Assembly: GCA_029339505.1 (NCBI GenBank) | Contig: JAQISU010000097.1 | Coordinates: 2,052,001 to 2,116,000 of the forward strand | Reading direction: 5' to 3' | DNA: 64,000 bases | Source of the DNA: Unio delphinus | Lineage: Eukaryota > Mollusca > Bivalvia > Unionida > Unionidae | Shown here: positions 23,648-36,395 of the stretch, in pieces | Layout: each line of letters opens with the position of its first letter | Position numbering within the stretch: the stretch's first letter is position 1 | The notes under the pieces: model-generated | Told to the model about the DNA's origin: nothing | Databases searched by the model: none | Seen by the model: only the letters and a program-made list of their open reading frames with translations | Position numbers and translations under genes: made by a program

Positions 23648-23712
23648 TACATACATACATACATACATACATACATACATACATACATACATACATACAT
23701 ACATACATACAT
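23648..23712. repeat. (CATA)n microsatellite
   Basis: About 16 perfect CATA units abutting the end of the 27-bp satellite. Confidence 0.98.
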
Positions 23713-23969
23713 TTAGTTCAAGTGACGCTGTCCACGTGCTTCTTGCAGAAAATGTGAATCAGAATGCACGAAGTACTTGTGTAATTTTGTACAAAGTCTT
23801 TCAAATTTTTTCTCCTTGTATGGTTTACTGCATTTTTTAAGGTTTAGATGGTGTGATCTTGAAAATTAAGAGAGTGTGCTCATGGAGCTGTAGCTTGCAA
23901 ACTTTGAAGTCCAATAATAAAAAAACAACTTTGTATAGCTATACATTATTATTTCATGTTGTCATTTGG

Positions 23970-24655
23970 TATTGTCATGGACCTATCAGTAATGCCCGGT
24001 CTCAGTTCTTAGGTCAATGCAATTTTCATGGACCTGTCTGTAAAGTCAGGTCTCAGTTCTCAGGCCAATGTCATTAGCATGGACCTATCTGTAAAGCCCT
24101 GTCTCAGTACTTAGGTCAATGTCATTTTCATGGACCTACCTATCTGTAAAGTCAGGTCTCATTTCTCAGGCCAATGTCATTTTCATGGACCTACCTATCT
24201 GTAAAGTCAGGCCTCAGTTCTCAGGCCAATGTCATTTTCATGGACCTATCTGAAAGGTTTTGTATCAGTACTTAAGTCATTGTCATGTTCATGGATCTAT
24301 CTGTAAGGCCCGGTTTCAGTTATTTGGTAAATTTCATTTTCATTGACCTATCTGTAAGGCCTGGTCTCAGTTCTCAGGCCAATGTCATTTTTATAGACCT
24401 ATCAGTAAGTCCATGTCTCAGTATTTAGGTCAATGTCATTTTCATGGACCTATCTGTAAGGCCCAGTCTCAGTACTTAGGTCAATGTCCTTCTCATGGAC
24501 CTATCAGTTAGGCCAGGTCTCAGTACTTAGGTCAATGTCCTTTTCATTGACCTATCTGTAAGGATCGGTCTCAGTTCTTTAGTGAGTGTCATTTTCATGG
24601 ACCTATATGAAAGGTCAAGTCTCAGTTCTTAGGTCAATATCATTTTTGTATGTCC
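23970..24655. repeat. Roughly 50-bp minisatellite
   Basis: About 13 diverged units containing TTTTCATGGACCTATCTGTA and GGTCTCAGTTCTTAGGTCAA with unit length varying between about 49 and 57 bp. Confidence 0.9.
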
Positions 24656-26450
24656 AAACGGTCACTCATAAACTTTTTTTTATAAGAAAATGAAATGAAA
24701 TGTTTTCCTCTCTAACGTCAGAACATGAGTGTGTCTCGTATATCAAGAGCATGGTTCTGTCGGCAAGATCAAAGACATGTGTGAAGTTTACTTGCTTTTT
24801 ATATTTGGACTGTAACTCTAAACTTAATGACGGTAGTTTGATTAAACGTACGTTTAAATTATTACTTTGAATCTATCATTTATTATTATGTTATTTTTTA
24901 AAATCATGGTTTAGATTATATATCAGCATTATCTTTCTTTGTGTCTAGGCTGTAGTTCACAAATTATTACGGATAGTGAGATAAAAGAAAAATGTATTCC
25001 TGTCACATAACATGTTTATGATCAGTGTTATTTTTCACGGTTGTGTTGTAATTCTGAAGCTGTTCAAGTAATGAAAATAACATATTTTGTATTGTGTGTT
25101 TTGTATCACTATCCACTTCAAAGTTACGGCAACAGTCACCTCTGAGTTATTTCCCTTTGATGGTTTAGTTGTAACTTAAAGCCATTATATTGACCTTTTG
25201 CAACTTTCATAATCTTCCTACAAAGTTAAGATCACATGACAATATACGTATAGGCCTACGTTCTGCCAAATCTTAAATAAAATCCCATTCTTTGAGAGAT
25301 GCCGCAGAATATGTTTATATCCATGATAAACTGACAGTGTTGCAAAAGCCACTTTCTTGGTTCTATCTTAAACATTAATGTATTGATTATATCTGTATCC
25401 GCCTCTCGCCATGAATGTATCCGCCTCTCGCCATGAATGTATCCGCCTCTCGCCATGAATCCGTTTAAGATCTTAGATAGATTGTATGTATGACGATACA
25501 GAGAGTGTGTTCCATAGTGTGTCAAAGCTATTTGTCAAGGTAAAACCAAGACCACTTGTGATGTCATATTAAATAATGTTATGACTATTGATCCATTTCT
25601 ATAGCCGTCTCAATGTATACAAACATATTGCTAATTGTTATTTCATTATTCTGGTAACATTTGCTTGGCTAGACCATACCGTTTTGACAGCTGTAGAGAC
25701 TTTATGAAAATCTGATGATGTATATCACTACCGCTACCCACAATAGGATATGTTCTTAGAAAGGCAAATGAAACTTTAATTGTATGCTCTTGTGCATTTT
25801 CTGGAAGATAATTTATAAAACAACTGAAGACATTTTAATAAAACTTGGACCATTTATAATTACCAATACAATATACATGACGTAAGGACACAACTAATAT
25901 ATATATATATATAAACTTTATGATGCAACTGATAGGTCAAGGTCATTGGTAGGGATAAGGTCACGAGATGGGCATATAATGTGCTGATTGTTGCTGTTCT
26001 TACTAAAATGCTTTATTGTGTGTCACATCTCATTGTTTTGGTACCATTTACAAGATCATAGTTGTAGACTTTGAGACGATTAATCATCATCATTATTTTG
26101 CCATCAACCAACGTGATTACTGAAGTGAAAACGTGAGTACTTTGAACATGTGCACTTTATGAACCTTTTTCGTGGAATTTTCATTAACCGTTTTGTGCAT
26201 GCATGATGCAGGTATATCAGTATGGGGATTCTAATGCATAAAATGGGACTTAATTAAGATATGCCGCTTGTTCTGAAGATTTCTTTCTTAAAATAACTTT
26301 CTGCAAATGCTGGTACGACAACACTCTTCAAATAAACATACATGTGCAATAGGCTTAGAATATGTGGAGTGTTACAGCTGTTGGAGCTTGAAAGAGAACG
26401 AGACATGTCAAATCAGACAATATCAGACATTATTCATATATCATGTGTAG
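24656..26450. other. No gene seen; small repeats only
   Basis: AT-rich DNA. It holds a 22-bp triplicate (CGCCTCTCGCCATGAATGTA around 25397-25460) and a short (TA)n at about 25893-25912. Confidence 0.5.
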
Positions 26451-26454
26451 CACA

Positions 26455-26655
26455 GGATACGCTATACATGGCGGCCAGTATTACTGGTGGAGGAAGAACC
26501 TGCGAAAACCCCTGGAAAGAAGCACCGACCCACGAGTAGCTACTGTCAAGCTTTCTTACATAACTACATTAGCCGTCTTGGACTCGAACCCACGCAGACA
26601 GAGGTGAGATGGCAGTGATCCGTAACGGAAAGCGCTTTGGCACTCGGGGCCCCCC
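26455..26655 (-). mobile_element. tRNA-derived SINE, minus orientation
   Basis: On the minus strand: a GGGGCCCCGAGTG head, GCGCTTTCCGTTACGGATCA, a B-box-like GGGTTCGAGTCC, then the body TCGTGGGTCGGTGCTTC and ACCAGTAATACTGGCCGCC. Same family as 28201-28440 and 35762-35995. Confidence 0.8.
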
Positions 26656-27004
26656 ATATATCATCTGCCATGCATTAACTTATGAAGTAACACGATCTTT
26701 GTTTCCATAGCATTCAGACAAAAATATACCTTGACACGTAAATATATTTGGTTAAACATTCGTGAATTATTCTTAACAATACGTATTTTTACATGACCCA
26801 TGGCACATATTTAATATTCCATACCATTAAGAAATTACACGTTTTCACCCCCCCCCCCCCCCGATCCCCACCACATACGCTGGTAACATTTTTATCGAAG
26901 TATTGGAGGACATATTTATTATACCATAATCTGAGATAAATGTGTGTTTCTGGTCCCCATGACAGCCATGTTAGAAACACTTTAAACTGCCTCACTGCAG
27001 ACAT
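26656..27004. other. No gene seen
   Basis: AT-rich with a 16-nt C tract at about 26848-26863. Confidence 0.5.
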
Positions 27005-27065
27005 CGTAGCGATATGACTGAAAAATTGTTAAAGCTACGTTAAAAATCCTAATCAAACAAACAAA
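27005..27065 (+). repeat. SINE-like 3' tail fragment
   Basis: CGTAGCGATATGACTGAAAA followed by ATTGTTAAAGCTACGTTAAA; matches 9590-9640 and ends in CAAACAAACAAAA. Confidence 0.5.
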
Positions 27066-27589
27066 ATCAAAAATTGTTCAAAGTAGCAGAAAAGAACTTT
27101 TAACATCTTTGGAATCTGTTTTAGTAATTTTTTAAACGATTGTCGCAATTTAAGTCAAACTTTATAAATAAATAAAAAAAATATTTTTACATTTTCTACA
27201 ATTGACTTACGTATATTGAATAAACTGTCCTTTAAGGGAACCAATCAATTGTTTTGGAAGAGGGGGAGGGGTATCTAGAAATATATTTTGAATGCAATAA
27301 TATTATTTTTCTTTTTACCTCAAGCTTGTTAGTTCGTTTTAAATAATATAATGGGATATAATATAATCTTTCTTAAGAAATTAGAGCGAGATTTTGTAAA
27401 AGCTATCTAAAGGCTGGATCTTTGTAGTTTAGCGATTACATTATCCCCTCCCCTTCCACCCACCTACTCCAAAAATGAAATGGGCTGACCTTGAGATTAA
27501 TAGAACCGGAGGAATAATCCCTAAATCCTGACTATTTTGTTTAATACTTTTTTTCAAATCTAAACCTTGTGAGTCATACTAGATTGATT
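27066..27589. other. No gene seen
   Basis: AT-rich spacer. Confidence 0.5.
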
Positions 27590-27965
27590 AAATTATGCTT
27601 CGTTTACCTATTATTTCCGTTTATAACATTAAACCACTAATGTATTCTTCGCTTACCCATTAAACCGTTTACAATATCATACCATTAATGTATTCTTCGC
27701 TTACCCATTAAACCGTTTACAATATCATACCATTAAAGTATGCTTCATTTACCCATTAAACCGTTTACAATATCATACCATTAATGTATTCTTCGCTTAC
27801 CCATTAATTCCGTTTACAATATCATACCATTAAATTATGCTTCGTGTACCCATTATTTCCGTTTATAATATTATACCACTAATGTATTCTTCGTTTACCC
27901 ATTAATTTTGTTTATAATTGTATACAATTAATGTATTCTTTTTTTACCCATTATTTTATTGGTGA
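27590..27965. repeat. 48-bp minisatellite
   Basis: About seven units with core ACCATTAATGTATTCTTCGC, then TTACCCATTAAACCGTTTAC and AATATCAT; the central units are nearly identical and the edges diverged. Confidence 0.92.
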
Positions 27966-28200
27966 TAAATTATTTAATTATTTTATTTACTGAAATGAGA
28001 CGAGCATATGTATATGTATATATCGAAAACTAACAATATTTACCTATTTTAAAAGCAAGTTTTTTTCATAATTCTCTTGTTTAGACCAATAATTCAAGGC
28101 ATAAAATTTTATTTTATATAACCGACACGAAATAATAAAAAGGATCCCAAAATATAATTGTTCCTAGAAATCCCATTATTTGGTATACATATTATTGTTA

Positions 28201-28440
28201 GGGGCCCCGAGTGGCCGAGTGGTCTAAAGCGCTCTCCGTTACGGATCACTGCCAACTCACATCTGTCTGCATGGGTTCGAGTCTCAGATTGGGCTAATGT
28301 AGTTATATGAGAAAGCTTGACAGTAGCTTCTCGTGGGTCGGTGGTTCTTTCCCGGCGTTTTCCCGGGTTCTTCCTCTACCATTAATACTGGCCGCCATGT
28401 ATAGCCTATCTTGTGCTGAGAAATGGCGTTAAAGATCATA
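28201..28440 (+). mobile_element. tRNA-derived SINE, full-length-looking copy
   Basis: Head GAGTGGCCGAGTGGTCTAAA gives a tRNA A-box; GGGTTCGAGTCTC gives the B-box, with the spacing expected of a class II (Ser/Leu-type) tRNA. The body has CTCGTGGGTCGGTGGTTC, CGGCGTTTTCCCGGGTTC and CCATTAATACTGGCCGCC, resembling the conserved central domains of animal SINE superfamilies (exact superfamily not determined). Transcribed by RNA polymerase III and mobilised by a partner LINE. Not a functional tRNA: the acceptor ends do not pair. Confidence 0.8.
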
Positions 28441-29656
28441 GCCGTAAAGGCAAAAGCTTTAAAACTAAAAGTGGCTTTACATTTCATGAATATTCAACAA
28501 GACACCAGAGTTAGTGAAAATGGGCTAGGAAACAAGTATTGTGTGGAAATATAACCAGACCAATCAGACAACAGAGTTAAATAACGATTCATGACATAAT
28601 ATGTTGAAAAGCAATATAGTGAGCAATTTATCCCAATAAAACTGCAATACACATTTTATGATCACAACAAATTACGTTACTGTGTGGAAATAACATTAAT
28701 TAATTAGGGTGATCACAAAATAAAATCCCACTATAAAATGCAAAATAAAATAAAATGAAAGTTCTTTGAGTTCTTATAAATTTAAAGCTGCATACCATTA
28801 TACCATTTTAATAAAATTCAGTTATAATTAAGACAAGTGTTGCTGAAGATTCAAAAGTGGAACCGATGCACTGACTGGAGGAGAGAGACACGCTGAGGTA
28901 TGAAAAACATAAGGAAAAAAACAAACAGGCTCAATTTAAAACTTCGGTTTTTCAGCCAAAGAAAGAGAGAAGTGCAGTAGTGAAACTCGTGGGTAGTTGC
29001 GATGGAACCATCGTCGTAGTTTTCGCTAATTTGTTTTAGGGAAAATTATACCACTGAACTGACTTTTTATGATCGAATTATACTATATCAATGTCAAAGC
29101 AGAGATAACAAATATTGAGGAGGGGGAGAAGAATAAGAAAGATCACAGTTGATGGCACTGCATTAATTCGATATATTATGAAGTAACGTTCTTAAATCTC
29201 AAAGTAGGATTCACCTGTAAGTTTCTGAAGTGCTTGTATTATGTATAATGATATCCATCTTCCAATTAATTTCACGTAAGTAATCTTTGGAATTTACTTT
29301 TGTCATAGAACGAATACCTCTCCAGTAGAAATCGGTTGATCATTAGCTTAATTTGTACCGGTTTTAACGAGTAAGCATCCAAGATACAAAAATATGCATT
29401 GTGTGCTATTAAGAAAGTATGCATGTCGCCTCAAGGAAATTATACATATAATTTTCTGCAAATTATTAAATTCTCGATGAAAGCGAGCACCGCTGGGGAT
29501 TTACAGATGAATCAGTACATCTTACCTTTACGCTTGTCTTAGTCATGATACTTTCAGAAGATACAACTTTCATTTTCACTTTTTGTGAATGACATGTATA
29601 CACGGATGTACAGTTTCAATATAATAATCAGTTGCGTACAGCTCCAACTACATTAT
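28441..29656. other. No gene seen
   Basis: About 1.2 kb AT-rich DNA with short ORFs and no recognised motif. Confidence 0.5.
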
Positions 29657-29657
29657 G

Positions 29658-29708
<51 letters not shown>
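29657..29708. repeat. (GA)n microsatellite
   Basis: About 26 GA units. Confidence 0.97.
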
Positions 29709-29710
<2 letters not shown>

Positions 29711-29775
29711 GGTGTAGCGCAAAACAAGAAGTGAGTGAACGCAAATTAGATGTGTGGAACGCATATTGACATCAA

Positions 29776-30010
29776 GTTGGTTACTTATTCCTTATTCCCG
29801 ATTGAATAAGGAATAAGTAACCAGTTACCGATTTAATAAGGAATAAGTAACAAGTTACCGATTGAATAAGGAATAAGTAACCAGTTACCGACTGAATAAG
29901 GAAATAAGTAACCAGTTACCGATTGAATATGGAATAAGTAACAAGTTACTTATGCCCGATTCAACTTTTTCTACATGCATTTGGTTACTTATTCCTTATT
30001 CACATCCAGT
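29776..30010. repeat. 30-bp tandem array capped by inverted units
   Basis: GAATAAGGAATAAGTAACCA repeated every 30 bp about five times. At the left, GGTTACTTATTCCTTATTC faces its exact complement across a 6-nt loop (about 29778-29821); at the right, GGTTACTTATTCCTTATTCA again appears inverted. The array can fold into strong hairpins. Confidence 0.9.
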
Positions 30011-30330
30011 TGGTTTTCATTCTTTATTCATAGTTCCATAATTAATTGGTAATAACTTACTTATTGAAGATTAAAAGTCCTTCATCGCATGCATTTGTAT
30101 AGAAATATAATAAATAATATGAATTTATATTGTATCTGATGCAAAGCATCCACTTCTACAAATGGATTAACAATAATAATAAAAAAAAATATAAAGCGTG
30201 CACTTACAAGCAATTCCATGAAATGTGGTATACAAATATAAATTTATCTTCCTGATAGGTAAAATACAAATAGGCAGTGATTTCGCTATTTCATTAGGAA
30301 AATTATCAGCAGATACTCATGGGGCTAAGT
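30011..30330. other. No gene seen
   Basis: AT-rich spacer leading into the E4 relic. Confidence 0.5.
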
Positions 30331-30480
30331 ACATAGGATAAACATATTCCTGCATATAATTATTGTGTTCCTGGAATCCGTTTTGATATCCGACTTCACG
30401 AGCGAGATCAACCAAGAAATGGAGAATATCCAATAAAAGATATTGATCAAGCATGCAACGTTCAAAATGAGCGTCTAAAA
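30331..30480 (+). pseudogene. E4 phospholipase A2-like relic
   Basis: One frame reads HIPAYNYCVPGIRFDIRL, aligning to HLPGYNYCGPGTRLDIRL of E1, then YPIKDIDQACNVQNE in place of the catalytic-site segment. Ca2+-loop glycines and the catalytic His are lost. No start codon; an old remnant. Confidence 0.65.
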
Positions 30481-30979
30481 AGCTCCAAATTTACAACAAT
30501 GACATGTTGCAGATAACATGTTGATTCACACATTGAATTCCATTACTTATTTTTAAAAATATCTCAGAAAAAAAACTATATGAAAGGTAATCTAACATTA
30601 TTGGCTGGTAATTAATCAACCGATTATTGTTGTTATTATAGCTAAGATCTTACTAGAGTTTTAGAACAGGGGCGGATTACTAAATTCGCTGTTGCAGCAA
30701 AATTTCACGTTATGTTGCTGCAAATTGGTTAACACGAGGGGCAATACAGCAAATTTATATACCACCATCTAAACAAGCACACACATTTTGAATTCAGCAT
30801 TCCTAATGACGTTCATCAGTTGAATATTTTGTTTTACGTCATGATAACATTCAAGTTGGATGACGTCAATATGCATGCACATACGCGTTAACTGATGTTG
30901 ACGTTGCAATTAGATATTAAAGTTTTAAATTCTTTTTGAATGAATTGATAAACGACGCCCGTTGTGATGGCCACAACTA

Positions 30980-31498
30980 CTACACGTTGATCCTGGTCGC
31001 AAAGAATTTACTGCAATGTATCGTGATCAGGCAATTGTTGAGCGATTTAATCAAACACTCGCTGAACAGTTATTTTGGATGTCAAAATGTAAAGGAATAA
31101 TCCACGCACAATGTTCAAAAAGATATGAGATCTAGTGAATAGGTTACAATAATATTAAGTGTTATAGCTACATTAGCTAAATAATTAGGTTACTAGTGCA
31201 ATTTGTATGAAACCTTATAATTGCATTCCAAAAAAACCCAGATACCAATAGAACGACATGATTTTTTATTTTAAAAAATCCAGTAACTTAGGTAATTTCA
31301 GATATTTAAATGAACGCTGTTAACTAGAAGGCGGTAAAGAAAGAACGACTGGTCCTATTTGGAGTGTAACTACGAATAAAATTTCAAGTGTGGCAAGATC
31401 GACGGGTTGAATTGAAATCGATATATTAGATAGATTCAATTCCTCCTCAACGAGAATTTGTACGTGAACAATTAATAATTCCTGAAGATGTACAATGA
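30980..31498 (+). pseudogene. E4 Polinton-type integrase relic
   Basis: Reading gives LHVDPGRKEF followed immediately by RDQAIVERFNQTLAEQLF (30980-31100). Both are signature segments of rve-type integrases of Polintons, but the region that normally lies between them is deleted. About 200-300 bp further, GPIWSVT and PPQREFVREQLIIPEDVQ (to about 31496) match the C-terminal part. Stops and frameshifts throughout. Integrases of this type insert the linear element into host DNA. This is the only integrase trace seen near an E copy. Confidence 0.65.
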
Positions 31499-31589
31499 TT
31501 ATCCGCTGAACTTAACTAGCGCATAGACTTTGACTATACTCAAGACAGGTCAGCATCTCATTTTCACGCGTAAGAACAAGACTATTATC

Positions 31590-31799
31590 AATTGTCTTGG
31601 ATTATTATATGAATATTGCCACACCATTACTCTATTACAGCTCGCACAATGATTATTTTGTCGTTGTATTAATGTCATTATAAAATCAACATTGAGATTA
31701 AATTCGCGTTTAATTTTTGTATCACACTGTTTACAACTAATTTATGTTTCTTGCTTTATCTTCGACAGCAGCTTCGCTGTTGTTGTCATTAATTTCATG
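31590..31799 (-). pseudogene. E4 helicase / HNH-like relic, part 1
   Basis: Minus-strand reading has REFNLNVDFIMTLIQRQNN followed by HCASCNR-like sequence, aligning to the REFDINAELIITLKQQQNN/HCARCN module of E1 (12000-12100). It ends at 31799 where the hAT element begins; homology resumes at 34374. Confidence 0.55.
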
Positions 31800-34373
31800 T
31801 AGGGGTCGGCAACCTTTTGCTAATATTGTGCCATGGTAGGAATTCTAATTCATCCAGCGTGCAAACAACCTATATTCCTATAAGTCTGCCTACTGTACCA
31901 TATATTTACATATTATACAAATCCTCGTATATATAAAACTACTATTATAACAAATAAATTTGATCTTGAATTTATTTTTTTAATGTTTAATTAAAGATAA
32001 TGACCATGAAAACTTCAGTTGAATGTAATTAATCTTTATCAAATAATGTGTGCCTTGTCATGGCATTCTCTTGTTTAATTGCTCAATATCAGGTACATAT
32101 TTGGTCACTCTCAGCTTCACACAGGCTTCTGAGTGTTCCGGTGTTAGGCGATTTCTTTGTGGACTTTAAACAGATGTCATGTAAGAAAAAATATGTTTAC
32201 ATGTATAAGTTGAAAAAAAAGCTGAAAGTAGAGCAAATGCAACTTTCCTCAAAACAGATGAATGCTTCAGGAGGAATGTCCAACAGTTAAAAATAGCAGC
32301 TGACTTTTCTAAGCATGTTCTTTCCAGAGATTTCCTCAATTCGGCAAATTATGATGTCCATAATTCAGATGTCTTAATTTCAACATGCTGCATTTCACAG
32401 TCGTCAATATACATCAACCTAAAAAGATTCAGATCTAATTGGCTAGCAGTCAGATCAAGCAAGTCAGGCTTGATGGGGTATCAAAATATGGGTCCATGAA
32501 TTCGAAAGTCTTGACTTCCGTTTAGCAAATTCCACTTTAAGTGTTTCAATGTACTTCTGAAGCTCAGCTGTAATCACTGTAAATCGATTTTAATGAGCCT
32601 TCACATTTTGGAAGTACTTTAATGTTTTGTCGCTAATATCACGGCAAAATATGTGCAGTTTCAACGCAAATCCTTTCCAGTAGCCAAAACCTTCAAGTAC
32701 TGTTTGACCTTGTCCTTAAACTCATTTAAAAGTGTCGTTATGTCTGTAAGAAACATTAGTTTCGACAGCCATCCCTCATCATTCAATTCCGGAAAATGTT
32801 CTTTTTCATCAAGAAACACCTTAATTGCTTCCAGACAAGAAGCGATCAATTCAAGACTTTACCTCGACTAAGTCAACGAACATTGCTGTACAATAGAAGA
32901 GCTGCAAATTCACTCTCAGTTTCTTGTAGAAGAGACTTGAATTGCCTGTGGATCAATGCAGAGCGGGAAACTATAAAGTTAACATTAGTTGCCATCACCG
33001 AGTGCAAGTCCAATGATAAGATCTTTGCACACAAACTCTCCTGGTGTATAATGCAATAGAAGTTTAATAGTCGACGTCCAACGTATTCTCAAGACGTTTG
33101 ACAAATCCTTTCTTTTTGCCAAGCACTGCAGCATTATCATCAATTGCTACACATAATTATTTCTTCAACCCGATGTTCTGATTTTTAACATAGCTTACGA
33201 ATGCAGTCAGAATGTTATCTGCTTTGGTTGTATCATGAAGAGCTAACAAGCATTATTTTCACAATATCGTGCGACTACAGCTAGGCGTGACAAGTCATTC
33301 AAGTCACGCTTTCATCACGAACGACACTAAATACAATAACTTGATTTAATCCAGTCATTTGTTTAACTGTTGAATTTTAAGACAAATCAGTTATGCGTCT
33401 CTCAATTGATCTTTCAGAACTTGGCATTTCTCGAATCCGAGTTATAATAGTTTCTTTATTTAGTAAATCACTAAACCGACTTTCAGCACTGCGCAAGAAA
33501 AGTTTCTTTGATGTACTCTCCATCTGTAAAGGTTTGCCTTTAGAAGCCACACAATTTCGTAACTACATTCAGTAGCTTTATTCATCATTCCAACTGCATG
33601 ACTGAAAATACTAGTTTGTTTCTTGAAAACAGAAATAACCCTTTTAAAGGCTTAACATTTCTCTTCAGAGGTTTTTAACTTGGATTGATGTTAAGTTTAA
33701 TAGTGTCTTTGTACACTTGACGTGCGACTCACAACACTTTTACAACAGAAAGCACAAACAGCACGATCCTTTTTGTTGTATAAACTCATATTCTTCTGTC
33801 CAAATTTTGTTATGGGCGTTGATCAAGTTTTTGCTTTTATTCGGCCATTTTAAGGACTCTGTATTACTGATATTATCGTTTGGATAATATCAAGTTTTGT
33901 ACACCTGTAAAAAGTTGTAAAAATATATACAATTATGTTGAAATTATAGTAAATATAAGAAAATCATCAGTTTAGCTAATTCTGAAAGATAACATTTAAT
34001 AATGCTCCTTGCAAGAACATAACAAATAGCAATGAAACTATAAACGTTTAACATATTGGCCGCGTCCGTCAGTAGTGGCAGTATATAGTGACTGGTGTAG
34101 CTGCTTCGGCTCCACATTAATATAACCTGCTACTGGCCAGTGAAAGCGGATGTGTGGCGAGACCTAGATAATGCAATAAATATTAAGAAAATGATAAGGC
34201 GCCGTCATGAACACGAATCAACCATCATGCTGGCGTACTTTGTTTTCACTTGCATTGAAAACAATCTTTTCCCCACATGTTACCTTTCGGGGGAGGGAGG
34301 GGCCTTTCGCCTGCCATTTAAAATCGCTCTGCGTGCCAAGGTTGGCACGCGTGCCGTAGGTTCCCGAACCCTG
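31800..34373 (-). mobile_element. hAT-family DNA transposon relic inserted into E4
   Basis: Ends TAGGGGTCGGCAACCT and, inverted, CAGGGTTCGGGAACCT (13 of 16 match), typical of hAT terminal inverted repeats. On the minus strand, decayed transposase reads across about 32,640-33,160: LHRQF-like and VRWLSRGKVL segments, then ELNDEGWLSKLMFLTDIT and LLNEFKDKVKQ, characteristic of the GTF2IRD2/ZBED-like hAT transposases. Frames are broken and no clear 8-bp target duplication remains, so the element is old. Host DNA on both sides is the E4 helicase relic, which dates the insertion after E4. Confidence 0.75.
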
Positions 34374-34520
34374 GAACTTCGATTATTATTTTCTGTGTAG
34401 CCTATGATAATCCTCCGCAGCTTTGAGACTCTTCTCACTCGAGACACTGTTAGATAAATTAAGTTTGACAATTAGATACGATAATCAACAATCAAAACAA
34501 CTCAATCAGAAATAGTTAAT
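34374..34520 (-). pseudogene. E4 helicase relic, part 2 (motif VI region)
   Basis: Minus strand reads SNLIYLTVSRVRRVSKLRRII, nearly the same as the motif VI region of the E1 helicase (LIHLAASRVRRINQLRRVV), and upstream remnants match E1 12290-12330. It continues the relic interrupted by the hAT element. Confidence 0.7.
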
Positions 34521-35760
34521 CCTAATTGTCATTGAATATTCTAGCGTGCATGAAGTGTTTGCCACGAGGTGAGCCCAGGTTACCGAAGAAATGTCCACTT
34601 GAGCTGCTACAGCATCCATGGTGGAAGGTTAATGGAGTCAAGAATGGTTATGAACATTACAATTATAAGCAGTTATCAGGGGTTGCAATATTGAGTGCAG
34701 GCAGACTACCTCTAGAATGTCTACTAGCAATGTCTTGTCCAGAGCTCCTAAACTGTATCCAGTTAAAGAAGCAATAAGAGATCTGATGATGAATTCGTCC
34801 CACAAAGTTGTTCCAAACTGGGTAGACGTTTAGAGTCACCTTAACCTGATGTTGGGCTACAGTCATTGGGTAAGAGGTCTTGATTGACAAATCAGGTATA
34901 TTTTTGCTCTGTTTTATAACAAATGGGTGAGACAAGGCAGGGATACCACCTCAGACTGTTCTGTATCAACCCCATGGCAGCGAAGCATTCAGAAAGGGCC
35001 TCTATCAGGCAGGACATGGGGAAACATTAGTTTTAACCAGTTACTCCTCTAGGGTATATGACGGACTGTTCTTAGCAGTAGACTCGGAAGGCAGTAGATG
35101 GCAATCCACCACCCTAGAGAGCTTGGAAAATATCCATTCCTGTCCTATTGATTTATCCAGTATCAATATGCTATGTAAATCCACAGCCCACACCAATGAC
35201 CTCACTACCTTATGGTCATGGTCCATCCAGAAATCCAAGTCATGTAGGAAAAGGACAACTCGATATCTTGTAGTGGAAGGCCACAGCTCATAGAAATTTA
35301 GATAAACAATATATAAGGTGGGATCTAGTCTCCTTCCCTAATCTGGCTATTTGACACTAACTTTGAAATGGAGTCTGTGTTCAAAACCTGGGTACATAAT
35401 ATGAAGGTAAATGGTTTGTGCATTCTTTGTTACCAAAGGAATGTGAATTAAAATAATTTGTAATGAAGAATAATATGAATCAACATGAATTCGTAGCCAC
35501 AATTATGACAAGATAAGGAAAGTTCACCAAATACCCAAGCATGAAAAAAGGCACAATCCAATTTTATTTTTGTCTTCGAATCACTAATGTTAATGGAATA
35601 AAGAAGGATACAAGCAAATATCATACAACATGCAAGGATTTTCAAATTCAAATAATTCAAGAGCAAGTGGGAGCTTAATAAACTGATTTAAAAGCGATTT
35701 GATCAGGGTATTAATGAAAACCTATGTGAACTAATGTGTATCAGTGTTGTTGTTGTAGGA
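34521..35760. other. No gene recognised
   Basis: Contains a short + ORF (34526-34777) and GC-richer sequence to about 35300 that looks like decayed coding or transposon DNA, but I could not assign a family. Confidence 0.4.
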
Positions 35761-35761
35761 A

Positions 35762-35995
35762 TTTACGCCATGTTTCAGCAAAAGATAGGCTAAACATGGC
35801 GGCCAGTATTAATGGTGGAGTAAGAACCCAGGAAACCCCCAGAGAGAACCACCAACCCACGAGAAGCTACAAGCAAGCTTTCTCACATACCCATATTAGT
35901 TGAATCTGTGATTCGAAACGACGCATAGTGGATATGGCAGTTATTCATAACGAAGATCGCTTTAGACCCCCCGGTCACTCGGGGCCCCCTGTATT
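35762..35995 (-). mobile_element. tRNA-derived SINE, minus orientation
   Basis: Minus strand: GGGGCCCCGAGTGACCGGGG head, then the body CTCGTGGGTTGGTGGTTCTC and ACCATTAATACTGGCCGCC. The most diverged of the full-length copies. Confidence 0.75.
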
Positions 35996-36150
35996 AATGT
36001 GTACTAAAGTGTATTAATGTATATTGATGTGTACTTATATATACTGATTTTCACTAATGCGTATTCGTGTGTAATAATGTGTATTAATGTCTACTAATGT
36101 GAACTGGTGTGCATAAATATGTATTAATGTGCATTAATGTACATTTAGAA
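35990..36150. repeat. Degenerate TGTATTAATGTG tandem repeat
   Basis: Irregular 10-12 bp units of GTATTAATGTGTACT type just beyond the SINE head. Confidence 0.7.
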
Positions 36151-36395
36151 GATATTGCTAACATTGTTGGCATCCTTTAGACTCGACAGACAATGGATAT
36201 GCGCCCATGACAGATGTCCCGGTTAGTGGCTGTGCAGCATCTGCAGTGGCTATGTAGCCGGACACGGCAGTGGCAGTACTTGCTGCATTTTGAAAGATAA
36301 GTCTAGTTTGTGTTGGAGCTGCTTCTTCTTTCTCAGAGATAGCTTTTCTTCAGCTAGGAAGCGTAGCTTGTTCTCAACAGTTTTTAAACCAGTGA

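Noticed and set aside
19780..23757. Very long ORFs (up to 479 codons) on both strands with 9-residue repeats
   Set aside because: They follow from a 27-bp satellite without stop codons; frames jump at single-base deletions and no start, composition or domain supports a protein.
27590..27965. CRISPR-like array with 48-bp units
   Set aside because: Units are contiguous with no unique spacers; a plain minisatellite in animal DNA.
28201..28285. Functional tRNA gene
   Set aside because: A- and B-box are present, but the acceptor and anticodon arms do not fold and the sequence continues into a repeated SINE body.
34526..34777. 83-codon plus-strand ORF
   Set aside because: No recognised motif, no start context, no conserved copy; kept only as unassigned DNA.
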